Assembly: GCA_963969495.1 (NCBI GenBank)
Contig: OZ018331.1
Coordinates: 149,668,779-149,732,778 of the forward strand
Length of the DNA stretch: 64,000 nucleotides
Direction: 5' to 3'
Source: Ceratothoa steindachneri
Lineage: Eukaryota; Arthropoda; Malacostraca; Isopoda; Cymothoidae
This document shows positions 1 to 10,925 of the stretch, piece after piece; within the stretch, counting starts at the first letter, position 1, and each line of letters starts with the position of its first letter. A program made the translations under genes and the position numbers. The notes below the pieces were generated by a model. It was not told where the DNA came from and did no database searches. It worked only from the letters and a program-made list of their open reading frames with translations.

Positions 1-1320
1 AAATAAGAAGAAAATATACAAGGCTTATGATTCAGCCATTACTAATGTATCCAATGATGGCAATGTACACATTCTCTCGAAGTATCCTTTTGAAAATGCA
101 AGGTATGGAGAATAAAGCAGTTCACAGAATAAAGGACTATTAAAATTCATGGATACAAGACAAGTAAACATAGAACCTTTGAATAAAATAATAGAAAAGG
201 AAAAATAAATTTATAGAAAAGTCACAAGAAGAAATTGGAAACAACACAGAATGTTCCCGAGGGCCACAACAAAAGCAAACCAAAGGGAAGAGGAGGATAT
301 TTATCATTGAAACCTGAATAACTACCCGAATGAGACATAAGATTACCTAAATACGAATTAAAACTACCGAATGAGGTCCTATAACCGATTTTTAATTGTT
401 TCCCTAATTAAGACACACGAAAGAGGAAAAATAAAAATAAATTCAAACAAATAGAAATAAATTAATTAATAGATAAAAACATAAAACTAATAGAAATAAA
501 TTATTAAGTTAAATCAACATACAAAACATGAACTGAAAAAATACAAGTATTTGAAAATCCAAACTAAAGAGAAAATGCGACAACTATTGCTTACCAGCAA
601 TAACCTAAAAAAGATGCTAACAACGGTTTGAACGCCTAAACACACCACACATTATACACAAAAACAAACAAACATTTTACCCTTAATACTTTTCCGAACT
701 TTGACTCTAAATGTTGTTTAGGTGCCAGAGATTAGCGTAACTTCCACGCAAACTTGCAACTCTGCAAATCAAACACTTCCATCTATTTCTCTCCAGTATT
801 ATTTTATCCTTATCCACTCATTGTGCCAAACACAAGATACAGATATCAGGGACAGCAAATGACATAAAATTTGGCCAAATCCATGAAAACACCTTAGTTC
901 GGGTACCACAGTCAACTGTTATGTCTTCTACTTTACTTTTAACTGTTTATCCTGACTTGCCTTTTCCTCTTCCACTCCACCTCTCTATCCCCCTCCAAAA
1001 GTCTTTCTTTCGGATCCTACCACGGCTCTGTCGGGGAAGTAGTTTAGGAAGACAAATGGGAGGTACCCCCCATCCCCTGCCCTTCCTCCTCCGAGGAGGA
1101 CCAAAGCGTGTGTGTGTGTGTGTGTGAGGAGGCAGGGGGTGAATCTTTTTCTTCAACTCTCATTTTATTACCCAGTATTCCACGAAGAGGTCCACATGCA
1201 GGTCGAAAGACCTCTCGAAAATATAGTTTTTTTAAATATTAGTCTTTTGGTTGGTCCAGTCCAGGCTAAGCAGAAGATGCTTTTTCTAAAGCTTGGAAAG
1301 CTTTTAAAACATCTTAACAA
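1..1320. other. AT-rich stretch with no recognisable gene
   Basis: All frames are short. The first 700 bases are A-rich with many TAAAT-type words and no recognisable protein similarity. From about 940 to 1,130 the + strand is pyrimidine-rich and ends in a short (GT)n run near 1,108-1,127. I see no splice-bounded open frame. Confidence 0.6.
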
Positions 1321-1321
1321 A

Positions 1322-1443
<122 letters not shown>

Positions 1444-1564
1444 CGACGATATTCGTTCGCATGATGACTGTCTTAGTAAAAAATAAAAGTTGAAAATAGG
1501 TGCGCTTGTGTGTAATGGATAATGTATTTTCAGCTGAAGACAAGTTTTTCCGCCAAAATTATGT

Positions 1565-2520
1565 CTGAAGCATGAGTAACCCTCTTTTCCTCATTCTATG
1601 CATTCTATTTATGGAAAACTACGAAACGTCCTTCCTCCCCAGAATCTCTTCCCAACCTTTTATCTGGTTCCGATATGTAAATGACATCCTATCGACATGG
1701 CCCATAGATGATAATAATTTTAATGAATTTTTTACACCCCTCGATAAAATTCAAAGAAGAATGGGAAGACAACAATTACTTACCGTTTCTGGCTATAGAA
1801 AACCTACAAATTCAAATAGCTACATACGTTTCTTCTCATTACATAATAAATCTATTAAGAAATATTTCTTTTCTTCCCCTTTTCTCCGAGCCTACGGAAT
1901 ATGCGACCCAATTTTCCTTCAAGATGAAATTGACCACCTCATCCAATATTTCATCGAACAAAAATATCCAATTTATTTCATAAATAAATGCCATTCTAAA
2001 GCGCTAAATAATTATTTGACATCTCCACACGCCAAAAGGATGAATTAAAAAAATGTATAAGTTTCCCATATGGGCTAGCCTTAGCCCTCTTAAAATCGTA
2101 TGCGAACCAAAGCGACATAAATATTACCTTTAAATATCCAAATACCATTCAAAAATCGTTAACCAAACTGCATCCTACTAACCAAGATGTCGGTGTATAT
2201 CTTATTCCCTGCCAGAGTTGCAACTTATCATATATCAGTGAGTCTGGTTACTTTAACAAGAGAATAAAAGAACATCAAGTTTATATAAGGAGATGTGCAA
2301 TTTCTTCAAGTCTCTTTGCGCACATGTAAAATTACGACCATAAGATTGACTTCAACCATTCAAAAATTATGTATAAATCAAACGATTATATTGTTAGGAA
2401 AGTTGCGGAATCAATACTCATCAACAAAGTCGATAATTTCAATTTATCGGAAGGGCAATACAATTTTAAAAATATATCTCGAATTATGTTGCCAAACTTA
2501 TTTATAAACCAACCGAATCA
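1565..2520 (+). pseudogene. Penelope-like element relic: RT C-terminus and GIY-YIG nuclease
   Basis: The first ~480 bases encode the C-terminal part of a Penelope-type reverse transcriptase. FRYVNDILSTWP stands where the catalytic YVDD box belongs, so the first of the two aspartates is replaced by Asn. It is followed by the conserved GYRKPTNSNSY stretch. After a stop at about 2,046 and a frame change, a GIY-YIG endonuclease start is visible (GVYLIPCQSCNLSYISESG, about 2,188-2,245). A further frameshift near 2,325 leads into KIDFNHSKI and a C-terminal tail. In Penelope-like elements RT plus GIY-YIG nuclease are fused and drive retrotransposition. This copy lacks the RT N-terminus, has a mutated catalytic box and several frame breaks, so it is dead. 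Sense is +. Confidence 0.8.
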
Positions 2521-2567
2521 TCTTAGTATCTTTGCCCCCGGTTTCACGGAAATACTTATTTTTCCAG

Positions 2568-2785
2568 TTTGTTTCCTCTGATTTTATTGTGTTTAATCTT
2601 TGCCTCGGAACCACGCTTAATATTAATATATTTATGTTTTCCCGTTTTGATTCCTCTGGTTTCATTTTGTTTAGTCTTTTAATTCGCTTCGGAACCACGC
2701 TAAATGTTTAGTGCTTTTTCTCCCTTTTGTTTTTTCTGGTTTTTTTTTGTTTTTTTTTCGTCTTTTAATTCGCTTCTATATACAA
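2568..2785 (+). repeat. three diverged ~80-bp T-rich tandem copies after the PLE relic
   Basis: The word TTCCTCTG followed by a T-rich stretch and a CGGAACCACGC block recurs at a spacing of about 78-81 bases (near 2,573, 2,651 and 2,732). The third copy lacks the CGGAACCACGC end. It probably belongs to the 3' untranslated part of the PLE just upstream. Confidence 0.6.
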
Positions 2786-2826
2786 TGGATGGTCCGAGCT
2801 TCATTTTTAATTACACAGTTGAGAAT

Positions 2827-2880
2827 GGCTGCTGACAGCTGAAACTAGTTCTGTGCTTTAAAATAAATTCAGATTCATAT
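2827..2880 (+). other. PLE 3' end with degenerate hammerhead-like half
   Basis: GAAACTAGTTC at 2,841-2,851 matches GAAACTAGTC in the better-preserved motif on the minus strand at 55,246-55,290. The CTGANGA half is not intact here. This fits a decayed terminal repeat of the PLE at 1,565-2,520. Confidence 0.4.
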
Positions 2881-2904
2881 ATCGTGGTTTATCATTACTC
2901 ATTT

Positions 2905-2924
2905 ACACACACACACACACACAC

Positions 2925-2979
<55 letters not shown>
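2905..2979. repeat. (CA)n(TA)n compound microsatellite
   Basis: About ten AC units run into a TA tract. It is followed within 30 bases by CTCACAAAGTATCACGTGA, a flank also found in inverted form next to the microsatellite at 46,950. Confidence 0.95.
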
Positions 2980-2983
<4 letters not shown>

Positions 2984-3044
2984 TATACATAAAATGAAAA
3001 ACTCACAAAGTATCACGTGATTCATATATATATATATATATGCA

Positions 3045-3232
3045 GGTTCTATTAAAGTTCAAAGTTGTGGCACCGTTATTAATTTTAACTTGTATTTTCT
3101 TAATATTTCTTACAAGTTTTTTAACGGGGTCTTCGAGGCGAGAAAAAACATCCACGAATGACATTTTTTATTCTTAGACGTCTTTCGACCATGTTAGGTC
3201 ATCTTCAGGGAATGAACAAAAATGGAATTATT
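3045..3232 (-). repeat. flanking inverted repeat, left copy
   Basis: Reads as the reverse complement of 6,031-6,198 over nearly its whole length with scattered mismatches and a small indel. The minus strand carries a hammerhead-like motif at 3,170-3,213 (CTGAAGA, GACC...GGTC, GAAA). The two copies enclose the LINE relic at 3.3-5.7 kb. Confidence 0.85.
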
Positions 3233-3330
3233 CAAAAATTGCTACATTATATATAGTATTTCTACGCGAACATAAGTATTACAAAAATTGGCCAATCATG
3301 GCGCGGGAAATTTTTAAGGGAAAACCAAGC

Positions 3331-3730
3331 GCTACAAGAAAGCCAGAAGAATCAAGCAGGCGGGAAACACTTAAGCTCAGCCTCTTCATCTGAGGATGAA
3401 CAAGAGAGCTCCCAGCCTCTTAAGATCCATGAGAGACCGAGGAGCAAGAGCAGAAGGAAGAACTCAAGGCAGAACAAGAAATACGATGGTGATAAGATTA
3501 ATACCAAATTCTTTAGAAATGCTGAAACATCCTTCCCAGGAGACCCCAAGGTAGGGGAAATCATCGAAGGAGTAAAATGGGCTAATTAAAATGGTCTTAT
3601 GACTCACCAGACCAGGAAGCGCTAATCGACACAGCGCTCATGGGGGCCAAAATAAAACTCTATAGGGACTCCTGCCTCGCCGTAAGCGAGGCAGAATTTA
3701 TCAGAATTAGGAACGGAAAACACAGGTAAC
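3331..3730 (+). pseudogene. LINE ORF1-like remnant
   Basis: A charged, Ser/Glu-rich open stretch (SSASSSEDEQESSQP) runs from about 3,361 to 3,588. After a break it continues in another frame as ALIDTALMGAKIKLYRD... to a stop near 3,727. It lies directly upstream of the endonuclease/RT remnant on the same strand, the usual ORF1 position in jockey/I-type LINEs. I do not recognise a specific nucleic-acid-binding motif, so the assignment rests mostly on position. Confidence 0.45.
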
Positions 3731-3784
3731 AAACACCACTAGAAGAAGACACACAAACACACACAAGCACCAGACAACACAAAC

Positions 3785-5695
3785 ATGGAAAACACGAGCA
3801 ATACATTAAAAATACTCACAGTTAACGTCAATGGATGGGAAGGAAAACATTCTTTACGGAAACATATTTCGTAAAGTGGATCCCAACCTAATCCTCATTA
3901 CTGAACACGGCGTTAACACAATATTACATACAGATCACTTCCAAACCTAGATGAATCATTTGTGGCTGTAGAAATACCTACACTGGTTGGAAACCTGACA
4001 GTGGCGGCAGCCTATCAACCTACACGACGTAAATACCTGCCGATCCCTAACTTTTACAATCTCTTCGGCTTGGGAAATTATCACTGCTTGGCGGTGATCT
4101 AAATGCCAGATGAGGTGCATCAGGCTACGGAAGTACCGATGAAAGGGGAAGAAACCTGGAGCTGCTACTCGAAAGTGACAGACTCCAGAGGGTCGGGCCA
4201 GATTTCCCAACCTTCTTAACACAACGTTCAGCAAAAAAAGCGGACAATGTGTTAACGAGCAAAAACTTTCCCTTCAACATCGTCAATGAGCCCGAACCAG
4301 TGGTCCTGAGCGACCACATCCTTATTCTCACCACGATCTCGCTTGCTCCACTACTCAAGCCTGTTCCACTTAGGAAAAGTTACGCTAAAGCTAACTGGGA
4401 GCTATATAGAAAGATACTCAGTACATACCACCCATCTGACCTGGGAGACGCTAATCTCGAAGAGATTGATGAGGAGATAAACAAGATCACCAATCTCCTT
4501 ATACAAGCCGACGAGAGGTGCGTCCGTAGAATCTCCTATAAAATGCTCCCACAACCTAAGTGGACAGACGGGATGAGAGAAATCGCCCGGGAACATAGAT
4601 AAATGTATGAAGAGATCGGCAGGTCAGGAACCAATAGGGAAAGGACAGCCAGAATGAGGCATCTAGGAGAGGAACTGAAAAACATAATAATTGAAAAACA
4701 AAGAAGAATCTGGAATGGCATCATTGGGAGGCTGGACAGGGAGGACAATCCTGTAAGGTTTTGGAATAACATCCGAAGAATTAAGGGCTTGCCTCCCAGA
4801 CCCAGAATCCAAATCAAAGAAGGAGACGACATCACTGAGGACCCAGAGTCTCTCGAGAGAAAATTCAGAGCTCACTGGCAAGAGATTTTCGCTATATCAT
4901 CTGAAGAGGACGACGACCTCGACCAGGACTTCGAAGACGAATTGCTCTATGACCTCGGCACAGTGATACATAGAACCCACCCACACCTGCACGTATCTCA
5001 GGAAAGAGAGATGGTTAACCACGGATGCCCAATTACTGTCGAAGAGACCTTGAATACCATAAGGTCCTTCAAGCAGAGGGCACCAGGCTGGTCTGTGATT
5101 ACGAAGAATAACATCGTAAATGCCCCAAGGCAAATTATTCAGTGTTTGGCGAACACAATGAACGCTGCCCTGAATACAGGCTACTTCCCTGACGGGTAAA
5201 AAATGGCCAAAATAATCTTCATCCCGAAAAGAAACAAGCCCCCAGACCAGGTGGCTAACTATCGCCCGATCTCTCTTGAGATACAGGGAAAAATCTTCGA
5301 GAAGATTTTAGCAGATAAGCTACAAGCTCAACTGAGCGAGTTAGGAGCACATACACCCAAGCAAACAGGTTCTATGTAGACATGGTGTTGAGGGACGTGC
5401 AAAAGGCCTTCGATAAAGTCTGGCTGGAAGGACTTCAATACAAGATCCTGAACCTCCAGCTAGACCCAATCTTAGAAAGGATCCTCTGTGACTTCGTCAT
5501 GGACAGAAGGGCTTGTCTCATGATAGAAGGGTACAGAGGTCCCGAATTCGAACTAAAGGCAAGCGTTCCTCAGGGAAGCTACCTGAGTCATCTGCTTTAC
5601 TTGGTCTTCACAATCAACCTCCCAACTCCGGTGCACAGGGACACGATGTATCTGTAATTCGCAGATGACATCACTCAAATTGTCCCATGAAAACA
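3785..5695 (+). pseudogene. jockey/I-type non-LTR retrotransposon ORF2 relic (endonuclease and RT)
   Basis: The start at 3,785 gives MENTSNTLKILTVNVNG, the typical N-terminus of an apurinic-type endonuclease. After frame changes, endonuclease-like LVGNLTVAAAYQP and a SDH-like motif (VVLSDHILIL, about 4,300) follow. RT landmarks are APGWSVITKNN (about 5,090, a decayed APGPDGI box), ANYRPISL (5,258), DVQKAFDKVW (5,396; catalytic region A), a decayed SVPQGSYLSHLLY (5,563) and FADDIT (5,660; the YADD box). At least five frame breaks or stops separate these blocks. The family normally nicks DNA and primes reverse transcription on the target. The clade is my inference from these motifs. Confidence 0.75.
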
Positions 5696-6030
5696 GCGAA
5701 TAATTAAATTACTACAACACAAGAAACACGAGGTAAATTGTCGGCAACTAGAGCTAACAAAGGCTTGAAAGCTGAAGGTTTGCAACAAAAATAAGTATAA
5801 CTAATCATTAGAGAACAAACAATGAGAAGAACACCAAAGCTCATGAAATTACACAAACATAGGACAAAAAGATCTAACAAACAACACAAGCAAAGGTAAA
5901 AATATATAAAAAAATAAAGCGATGCCCTCTCTACTAGGGCAAAATACCCCCTCCCCCACTTCCTGCTTTAATTTTCACCTACTATATCTTCCACTATCCC
6001 AACTTCTACTAAAAACTGAGTATATCTTCG

Positions 6031-6198
6031 AATAATTCCATTTCTGCTCATTCCCTGAAGATGACCTAACACGGTCGAAAGACGTCTAGGAATAAAGAAT
6101 GTAATTCGCGGATGTTTTTTCTCGCCTCGAAAACCCCGTTAAAGAAAATACAAGTTAAAATTAATAACGCTGCCACAGCTGTGGACTTCAATAGAACC
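6031..6198 (+). repeat. flanking inverted repeat, right copy, with hammerhead-like motif
   Basis: Inverted partner of 3,045-3,232. At 6,050-6,093 it holds ATTCC, then CTGAAGA, stem GACC/GGTC, GAAA, GACGTC, and GGAAT closing the outer stem. This is close to a hammerhead ribozyme layout but has one extra base after CTGAAGA and two after the GTC. Confidence 0.75.
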
Positions 6199-6223
6199 TT
6201 CAGACAACATGGCCTTTTACCTA

Positions 6224-6324
<101 letters not shown>

Positions 6325-6329
6325 TCAAA

Positions 6330-7130
6330 ATAGTTGCTGCTAGCCAGAAAAAATCTTCAATTTGACAAGGAAGGGCAGAACAAAAATTGTGAAGATCTTC
6401 ATCCCAATTTAATGCCCATGAACTACATTCCGAGTCAAAGGTTTGGTGTGGTAGACTTCTTGCTTTACCCATCCTCAAAGAAAGAAGTCGCACTGTGCCA
6501 AGTTGGGGTTCTTGCTGGCCAATTATATGGACCACGACGATCTATCTAACGCATAGGGAAATGGTCTTCTAGCCACTCACTCAATATCATATTGTCGATG
6601 TTCTTCCATGTGCTAACAATCGACCACAGGTCGTTTCGCACCATAGCAAAGTATAGTTCAGCAATCATGGTGTCGCGCACAAGGAACGGGCCCATCACTT
6701 GATCTGAATTCATGCCTCACGACACCGTTACACTGAGCCGATTCTGCCGTTTTTCAGCTTTTCAGCGGTAGCCATGATACCCTCCTCTTCCTAGTAGTGA
6801 CAATTGTGGCGGTTAACAAAGCCTCCGGCGTAGAGGACAACCTCCTCGCTCCAGATGATGTTGCTGAAAAGTTACTGCCATTCTTCATGCCAAGCCAAAA
6901 TGACTTCCCCCAAACACCATGGAAATGGCGTGGTCACGGTAAGATATGGCAATCCTGGTCGACAGTAGGCGACAAGCTCCATTCGCGCTAGGCTAGTGAG
7001 AGTTCCCTTCTTATGAATATCTTTGTTGAACTTGTTTCGGAACCAAGCCCCTTCATTTTGGGGTGATTTGGTTTCGGTTAGGGGGTCCTTGTTACTTCTC
7101 CCACTATTTCTCCTTTTTACAAACATCGTT
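6330..7130 (-). pseudogene. Tc1/mariner-superfamily transposase relic
   Basis: Read on the minus strand, from about 7,120 down: IIWSEEVVLYAGGFVNRHN (about 6,870-6,820), then MGPFLVRDTMIAELY near 6,690-6,640, then EWLEDHFPMR...RRGPYNWPART near 6,570-6,500. This order (WSDE-like box, VNRHN, a GP-F block, then R-GP--WPARSPD) is that of a DDE transposase of the mariner superfamily. The first acidic box reads WSEE instead of the expected WSDE, and stops and frameshifts interrupt every block, so it is inactive. No clear terminal inverted repeats were found, and the 3' side runs into a (TA)n tract. Confidence 0.6.
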
Positions 7131-7454
7131 TCAGTTTAATGAATAATAATATATACAACCTCCTTCTATCAGACATCTTCCGCGTCGTAGCAACTGACCT
7201 GGCGAGACTCTAGGCTAGGCCTTCTCCTGCCTAACTCCTTCACGAGTAAAGGCCATATTTGTGTACCAACATTTTTGCCTCATTTGCCTCGTGTTGCGTC
7301 GTTTTTACCTGCGCCGAAGCAGGTCCATGGGTCATGCAAATCTCCTGTAGTGTTCATCTTCTGTCCGCAAAGAGGCACTTTCTCAATGTAGCCAGCTAAA
7401 ACCAATGCTACCAAAGGTTATTGAGGTCACTGAGTTCAAATATGATATAAGTAG

Positions 7455-7560
7455 ACCACCAGGTGGTGCTACCTAGTGGCTAAGGTACTAAATCGGCCAT
7501 TTTCGCCGCAGGTTCACTAGATCATGTCCCTCTAGTTTTGTAGTTGGTGAGCCATCTGGG
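7455..7560 (+). mobile_element. candidate tRNA-derived SINE head
   Basis: CTAGTGGCTAAGG resembles a Pol III A box, and GCAGGTTCACTAG about 35 bases on resembles a B box. The spacing is right for a tRNA-like promoter. I could not fold a clean cloverleaf, and the 3' body is not defined. Confidence 0.4.
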
Positions 7561-7772
7561 TGACGTTTTTAATAATGGGAGGAGAATACAATCTCCGCTC
7601 CTTCACAAGGGGTGGGGGGGGGGTTATTACACCTGGCATCCTGCTTATGCAGCACACCCTCCCGACCAGTGTCTTCGGGGGTTTCACGCTACCATGGAAA
7701 ACTAACTCCTCTGTCTAGTATTACGGACCTGGCCAGCTACCTCACACCACCGGGTCACAACTCAACAAATTT

Positions 7773-8020
7773 TGAGTTACCACTAATCCATTATTGTTAT
7801 TTATTGATTATTTTTTATTTACCTCAAGTAATTTAGTTACCACTCATCCGTTATTTTTATTCATTGATTATTTTTTATTTACCTCAAGTAATTTAGTTAC
7901 CACTCATCCGTTATTGTTATTTATTTATTAATGTTTATTTACCTCAAGTAATTTAGTTACCACTCATCCTTTATTGTTATTTATTTATTAATTTTTATTT
8001 ATCTCAAGTAATTTAGTTAT
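7773..8020. repeat. 60-bp tandem repeat, four copies
   Basis: Four consecutive units begin AGTTACCACTCATCC and end ACCTCAAGTAATTT. The inner units are exactly 60 bases with a few substitutions. Confidence 0.95.
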
Positions 8021-8039
8021 TTTTTTTCGCATATCAAGT

Positions 8040-8960
8040 TATTAGATGGTATGAAGAGTATTTATGTTGGAAAGAGTGTATTAGGGTGAAATATAACCGG
8101 AATGAGTGACGTGGGGCTGTAAGATAAGGTTGTGTGATGTCGCCATGGCTGTTCAATGTCTTTAAGGATGGGGTACGGAGAGAATTACTTATGGGCATGA
8201 TGGGTAGAGGTGTGAGACAGGCGAAGGATGGGTTCTTCTATGATAGTGATGACTTGGTGTTGGTGGGTGAGAGTGAGAAGAATGTGGAAATGTTGATTGT
8301 AGCGTTTGACAGGGTGTGAAAGAGGAAGGATTTAAAATTAAGGTAGAATACAGTAAGGCATTGGAGGGGGGAGTGAGTGGGATGGCGTGTGATATCCAAG
8401 TGTGTGGTGGTCACCCTTGAACAAGTGCGATGTTTTAACGATCTTGGATGGAGTGTATGGGATGGTGGCACAGATGAAGCAGAGTGCGACCGTGAGGTCT
8501 TGAATGGCAGGGAAGTCTTTGGGGGGCGTTTAGAATGTTGGTGAATGGTAAGAGTTTGAGTGTGGTGTGTACCATGAAACTGCATGAGAGCATGGTGGTG
8601 CCAAAGTCATTGGAGTGAGAGTCTGCTATGGAAGAAGGTGAGATCTCGAGTGAAGTTTGCTTGGTGTGCGAGAAGTGGAGAGATTGGAGGAAAAGCTGGG
8701 TGTGAAGAAAGGTGTGAATGAGGATGTGACCGAGTGTTGTGAGGTTGTATAGACACGTACGTAGAATGGATGGAGATGGACTCGAGAAGAAAATTTACGA
8801 GTGTGGTTGCAAGACCACCTAGAAGGTGGGGTGATTCTGTGAATAAGTTTGAAGAAGAAAGGTCTGACCGATGAGAAAGTGGAGGATAATGGATTTTCGA
8901 GGTGGCGTGGTTGGATGAACCCGGAATGGATGAGATCCTTAATACACCACTCCACGAAGT
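8040..8960 (+). pseudogene. RTE-type LINE reverse transcriptase relic
   Basis: The + strand gives MSPWLFNVFKDGVRREL (about 8,137-8,185), which is the RT block before the catalytic box. Then comes YDSDDLVLVGESEKNVEML, where a SLLFADDTVL-like box is expected. The reading frame breaks repeatedly after 8,319. The order GC-MSPWLFN-F-DGV and L-ADD--L-GESE is, from memory, that of RTE-clade LINEs frequent in decapod and other invertebrate genomes. The strand is G-rich, and much of the downstream part is recognisable only as scattered words. The catalytic aspartate pair is displaced (DSDD). Dead copy, 5' truncated. Confidence 0.65.
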
Positions 8961-9179
8961 GAAGGGTGACTTTGTGTCTAACAGGACATAAAGGGGAAGT
9001 GTAGTTTTAAGGGCGTTGAAGCGTCTAATTTATTACTGATTTGGGGGGGACGAGAATAATTCGCGTTTGTGTGTTTGTGACGCTAGGGTGGGGGGGGGCT
9101 GAAGCTCCACCCAACTCCAGACCCGTTTATGTTTATATATATTTTACATAAAAAGGTATGGAATATTATGGAATAGTAG

Positions 9180-9700
9180 AAGAGATACCCGTCGTTGCCC
9201 GGGCCAAATGTGCGTTCGGAAATAAAGGAGGACTTTGTATCCAGGGCGTTCGTTGCCCGGGATCAAAAGTCCGGTCGTAAATAAATACAGATGCAACAAT
9301 GTTTGAAATTCTTGTATTCTGGCACAAAAAATATCTTTACTTGCTGATTGTTAATATTATTCATGAGGTGTAGGGAGATTCAGGAGAGTTGCGCACTGTC
9401 CCTATCATATAAGATACAATGAGTAAACGTTTCACTTCGCGCACGGCAGTTTACGCTCAAGCGTGACTGACCGTTAGTTATGAACGAGCGACGTTGTGGC
9501 CGCAGGAAGAGACCGAGCGTCTTTCTTATCTATAACTCTATTTTTTTAAGAATATGGGGTAGGTAATTTTTTTCTGTTGGTTCTGATATCCTTTTGTAAG
9601 GTGGAGGGGGGGGGGAGTAGAACAGGATTTTTTCATTCTTATAAATGGACAGACATACACACACACGCAGGCAGACAGACTTCATTTTTATTAAACCGTT
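9180..9700 (+). other. possible LINE 3' tail
   Basis: ATACCCGTCGTTGCCCGGG, a partial second copy of the same word at 9,250, and a CAGACAGACTTCATTTTTATT end near 9,670-9,692 resemble 3' ends of RTE-type LINEs as I remember them. It lies downstream of, and in the same sense as, the RTE relic. A poly-G run is at 9,606-9,616. Confidence 0.4.
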
Positions 9701-9803
9701 GCGATCAAATGTATCATATATGATACATGTCTAAAATACAGGTAAATCTCAAAAATCATTATTAAATTTAGTATTATACCTTAGCTGACTTCAAAACTAC
9801 AAT

Positions 9804-10583
9804 ACATAATTTGTAATACTTCAGATTCGAGGCGCACGGTAGATGGCGCTGTTAGTCGGCTACAATTTTGGGCTACAACATATCTCTTATGACGTCAGAC
9901 GGTAGCGTCAGATGTGACAATCACTGCGTTATATTTTTTTGTTCTTTTGGGGATTTGTAACTTTTAGTCTATTATTTACTAAATATCTGCGCTCTGCTCG
10001 TTTATAGTTTTTTTCTAAGTTAGGTAAGGTTTCTTGATGTTTTTTATTGTTTTTTGTTTTATTTTCGTATTTTTTGTTTACTGCGAACGATAACAGTTTC
10101 TTACTGGCAACATCGTAGCTTATAAATAGGACCCGTTTTGCAAATGTTTTTCTCTCGTTATTGTGTTTTCGTGCTCTCTATGTGCTTCTTTGTTATTCGA
10201 ATTCGGCTTTACTTTGTATGATCGCGAAAAACTTTTAGATTATCTAGAGGCGCATAAACTAATCAAGAAACCTATAAAAGTAAGAATTGTTTGTTATTAG
10301 GTTAGATTTTTCTGCCAGTAAAAAGCTGTTGGGGAGACCCCCGTCCCCAGTAAATTCAAGGGGACTGCTCGTGGGAGAGATATCACTTCAGGGGGACCAC
10401 CCTGCGATGATCCTGAGTTGCCCCCCCAGTATATACTCATATACAAAAAAATATTACGCCGATATTGTTCACATCTGACGCTACCGTCTGACGTCATAAG
10501 AAATATGCTGTAGCCCAAAATTGTAGCAGACTGACAGCGCCATCTACCGTGCGCCCCGAATCTGAAGTGTTATCACATAATTT
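9804..10583. mobile_element. Mutator-like non-autonomous DNA transposon with 9-bp target duplication
   Basis: The element spans 9,813-10,574. Its left ~115 bases (from GTAATACTTCAGATTCG) match the reverse complement of its right ~115 bases with few mismatches, including GACGTCAGACGGTAGCGTCAGATGTG. The nine bases ACATAATTT occur directly outside both ends (9,804-9,812 and 10,575-10,583). Terminal inverted repeats of this length with a 9-bp duplication are the hallmark of Mutator-like elements. The interior has no transposase, so it would depend on a partner. Its interior at 10,325-10,440 contains a G/C-rich module also found inverted at 22,932-23,040. Confidence 0.8.
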
Positions 10584-10599
10584 TATGATGAGTGTACAA

Positions 10600-10925
10600 A
10601 AAATTCAAATGGCGAAGTTCAGAAATAAATATAAGTATCGAAATTTGTGATTTTGTTAAACCCCAAAGAATTACAAATGGTGAAGTTCAGAAAATTGATT
10701 TTTATATATCTTCTTCTATAACTATATTTTAGCAACGTGATATTTTGAAAGGGGGGAAATTTAGTTTAGAGTTCCTTTTTAAAATTATTATAATTGGCGA
10801 AGTTCAGAAAATTTATAAATATTTAACCATGGCTGCTTTTTTTTAGATTTTAAATTTTAATCTTAGCAGCGAAGCGCAAGCTCCCCTGCAGGGGGAAGTG
10901 GCGAAGCCAATTGCCTGGTATAACC
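10600..10925 (+). repeat. dispersed repeat, copy A
   Basis: The stretch from about 10,675 to 10,920 is a diverged inverted copy of 21,219-21,480. Shared words include ATATCTTCTTCTATAACTA, AGCAACGTGATATTT and CGCAAGCTCC near the end. The phrase TGGYGAAGTTCAGAAA recurs three times here (10,612, 10,679, 10,797). No coding capacity is seen; its class is unknown. Confidence 0.75.

Noticed and set aside
8238..8955. Minus-strand Ser/Thr/His-rich open frames
   Set aside because: They are antisense to the G-rich RTE LINE relic, which has recognisable RT motifs on the + strand.
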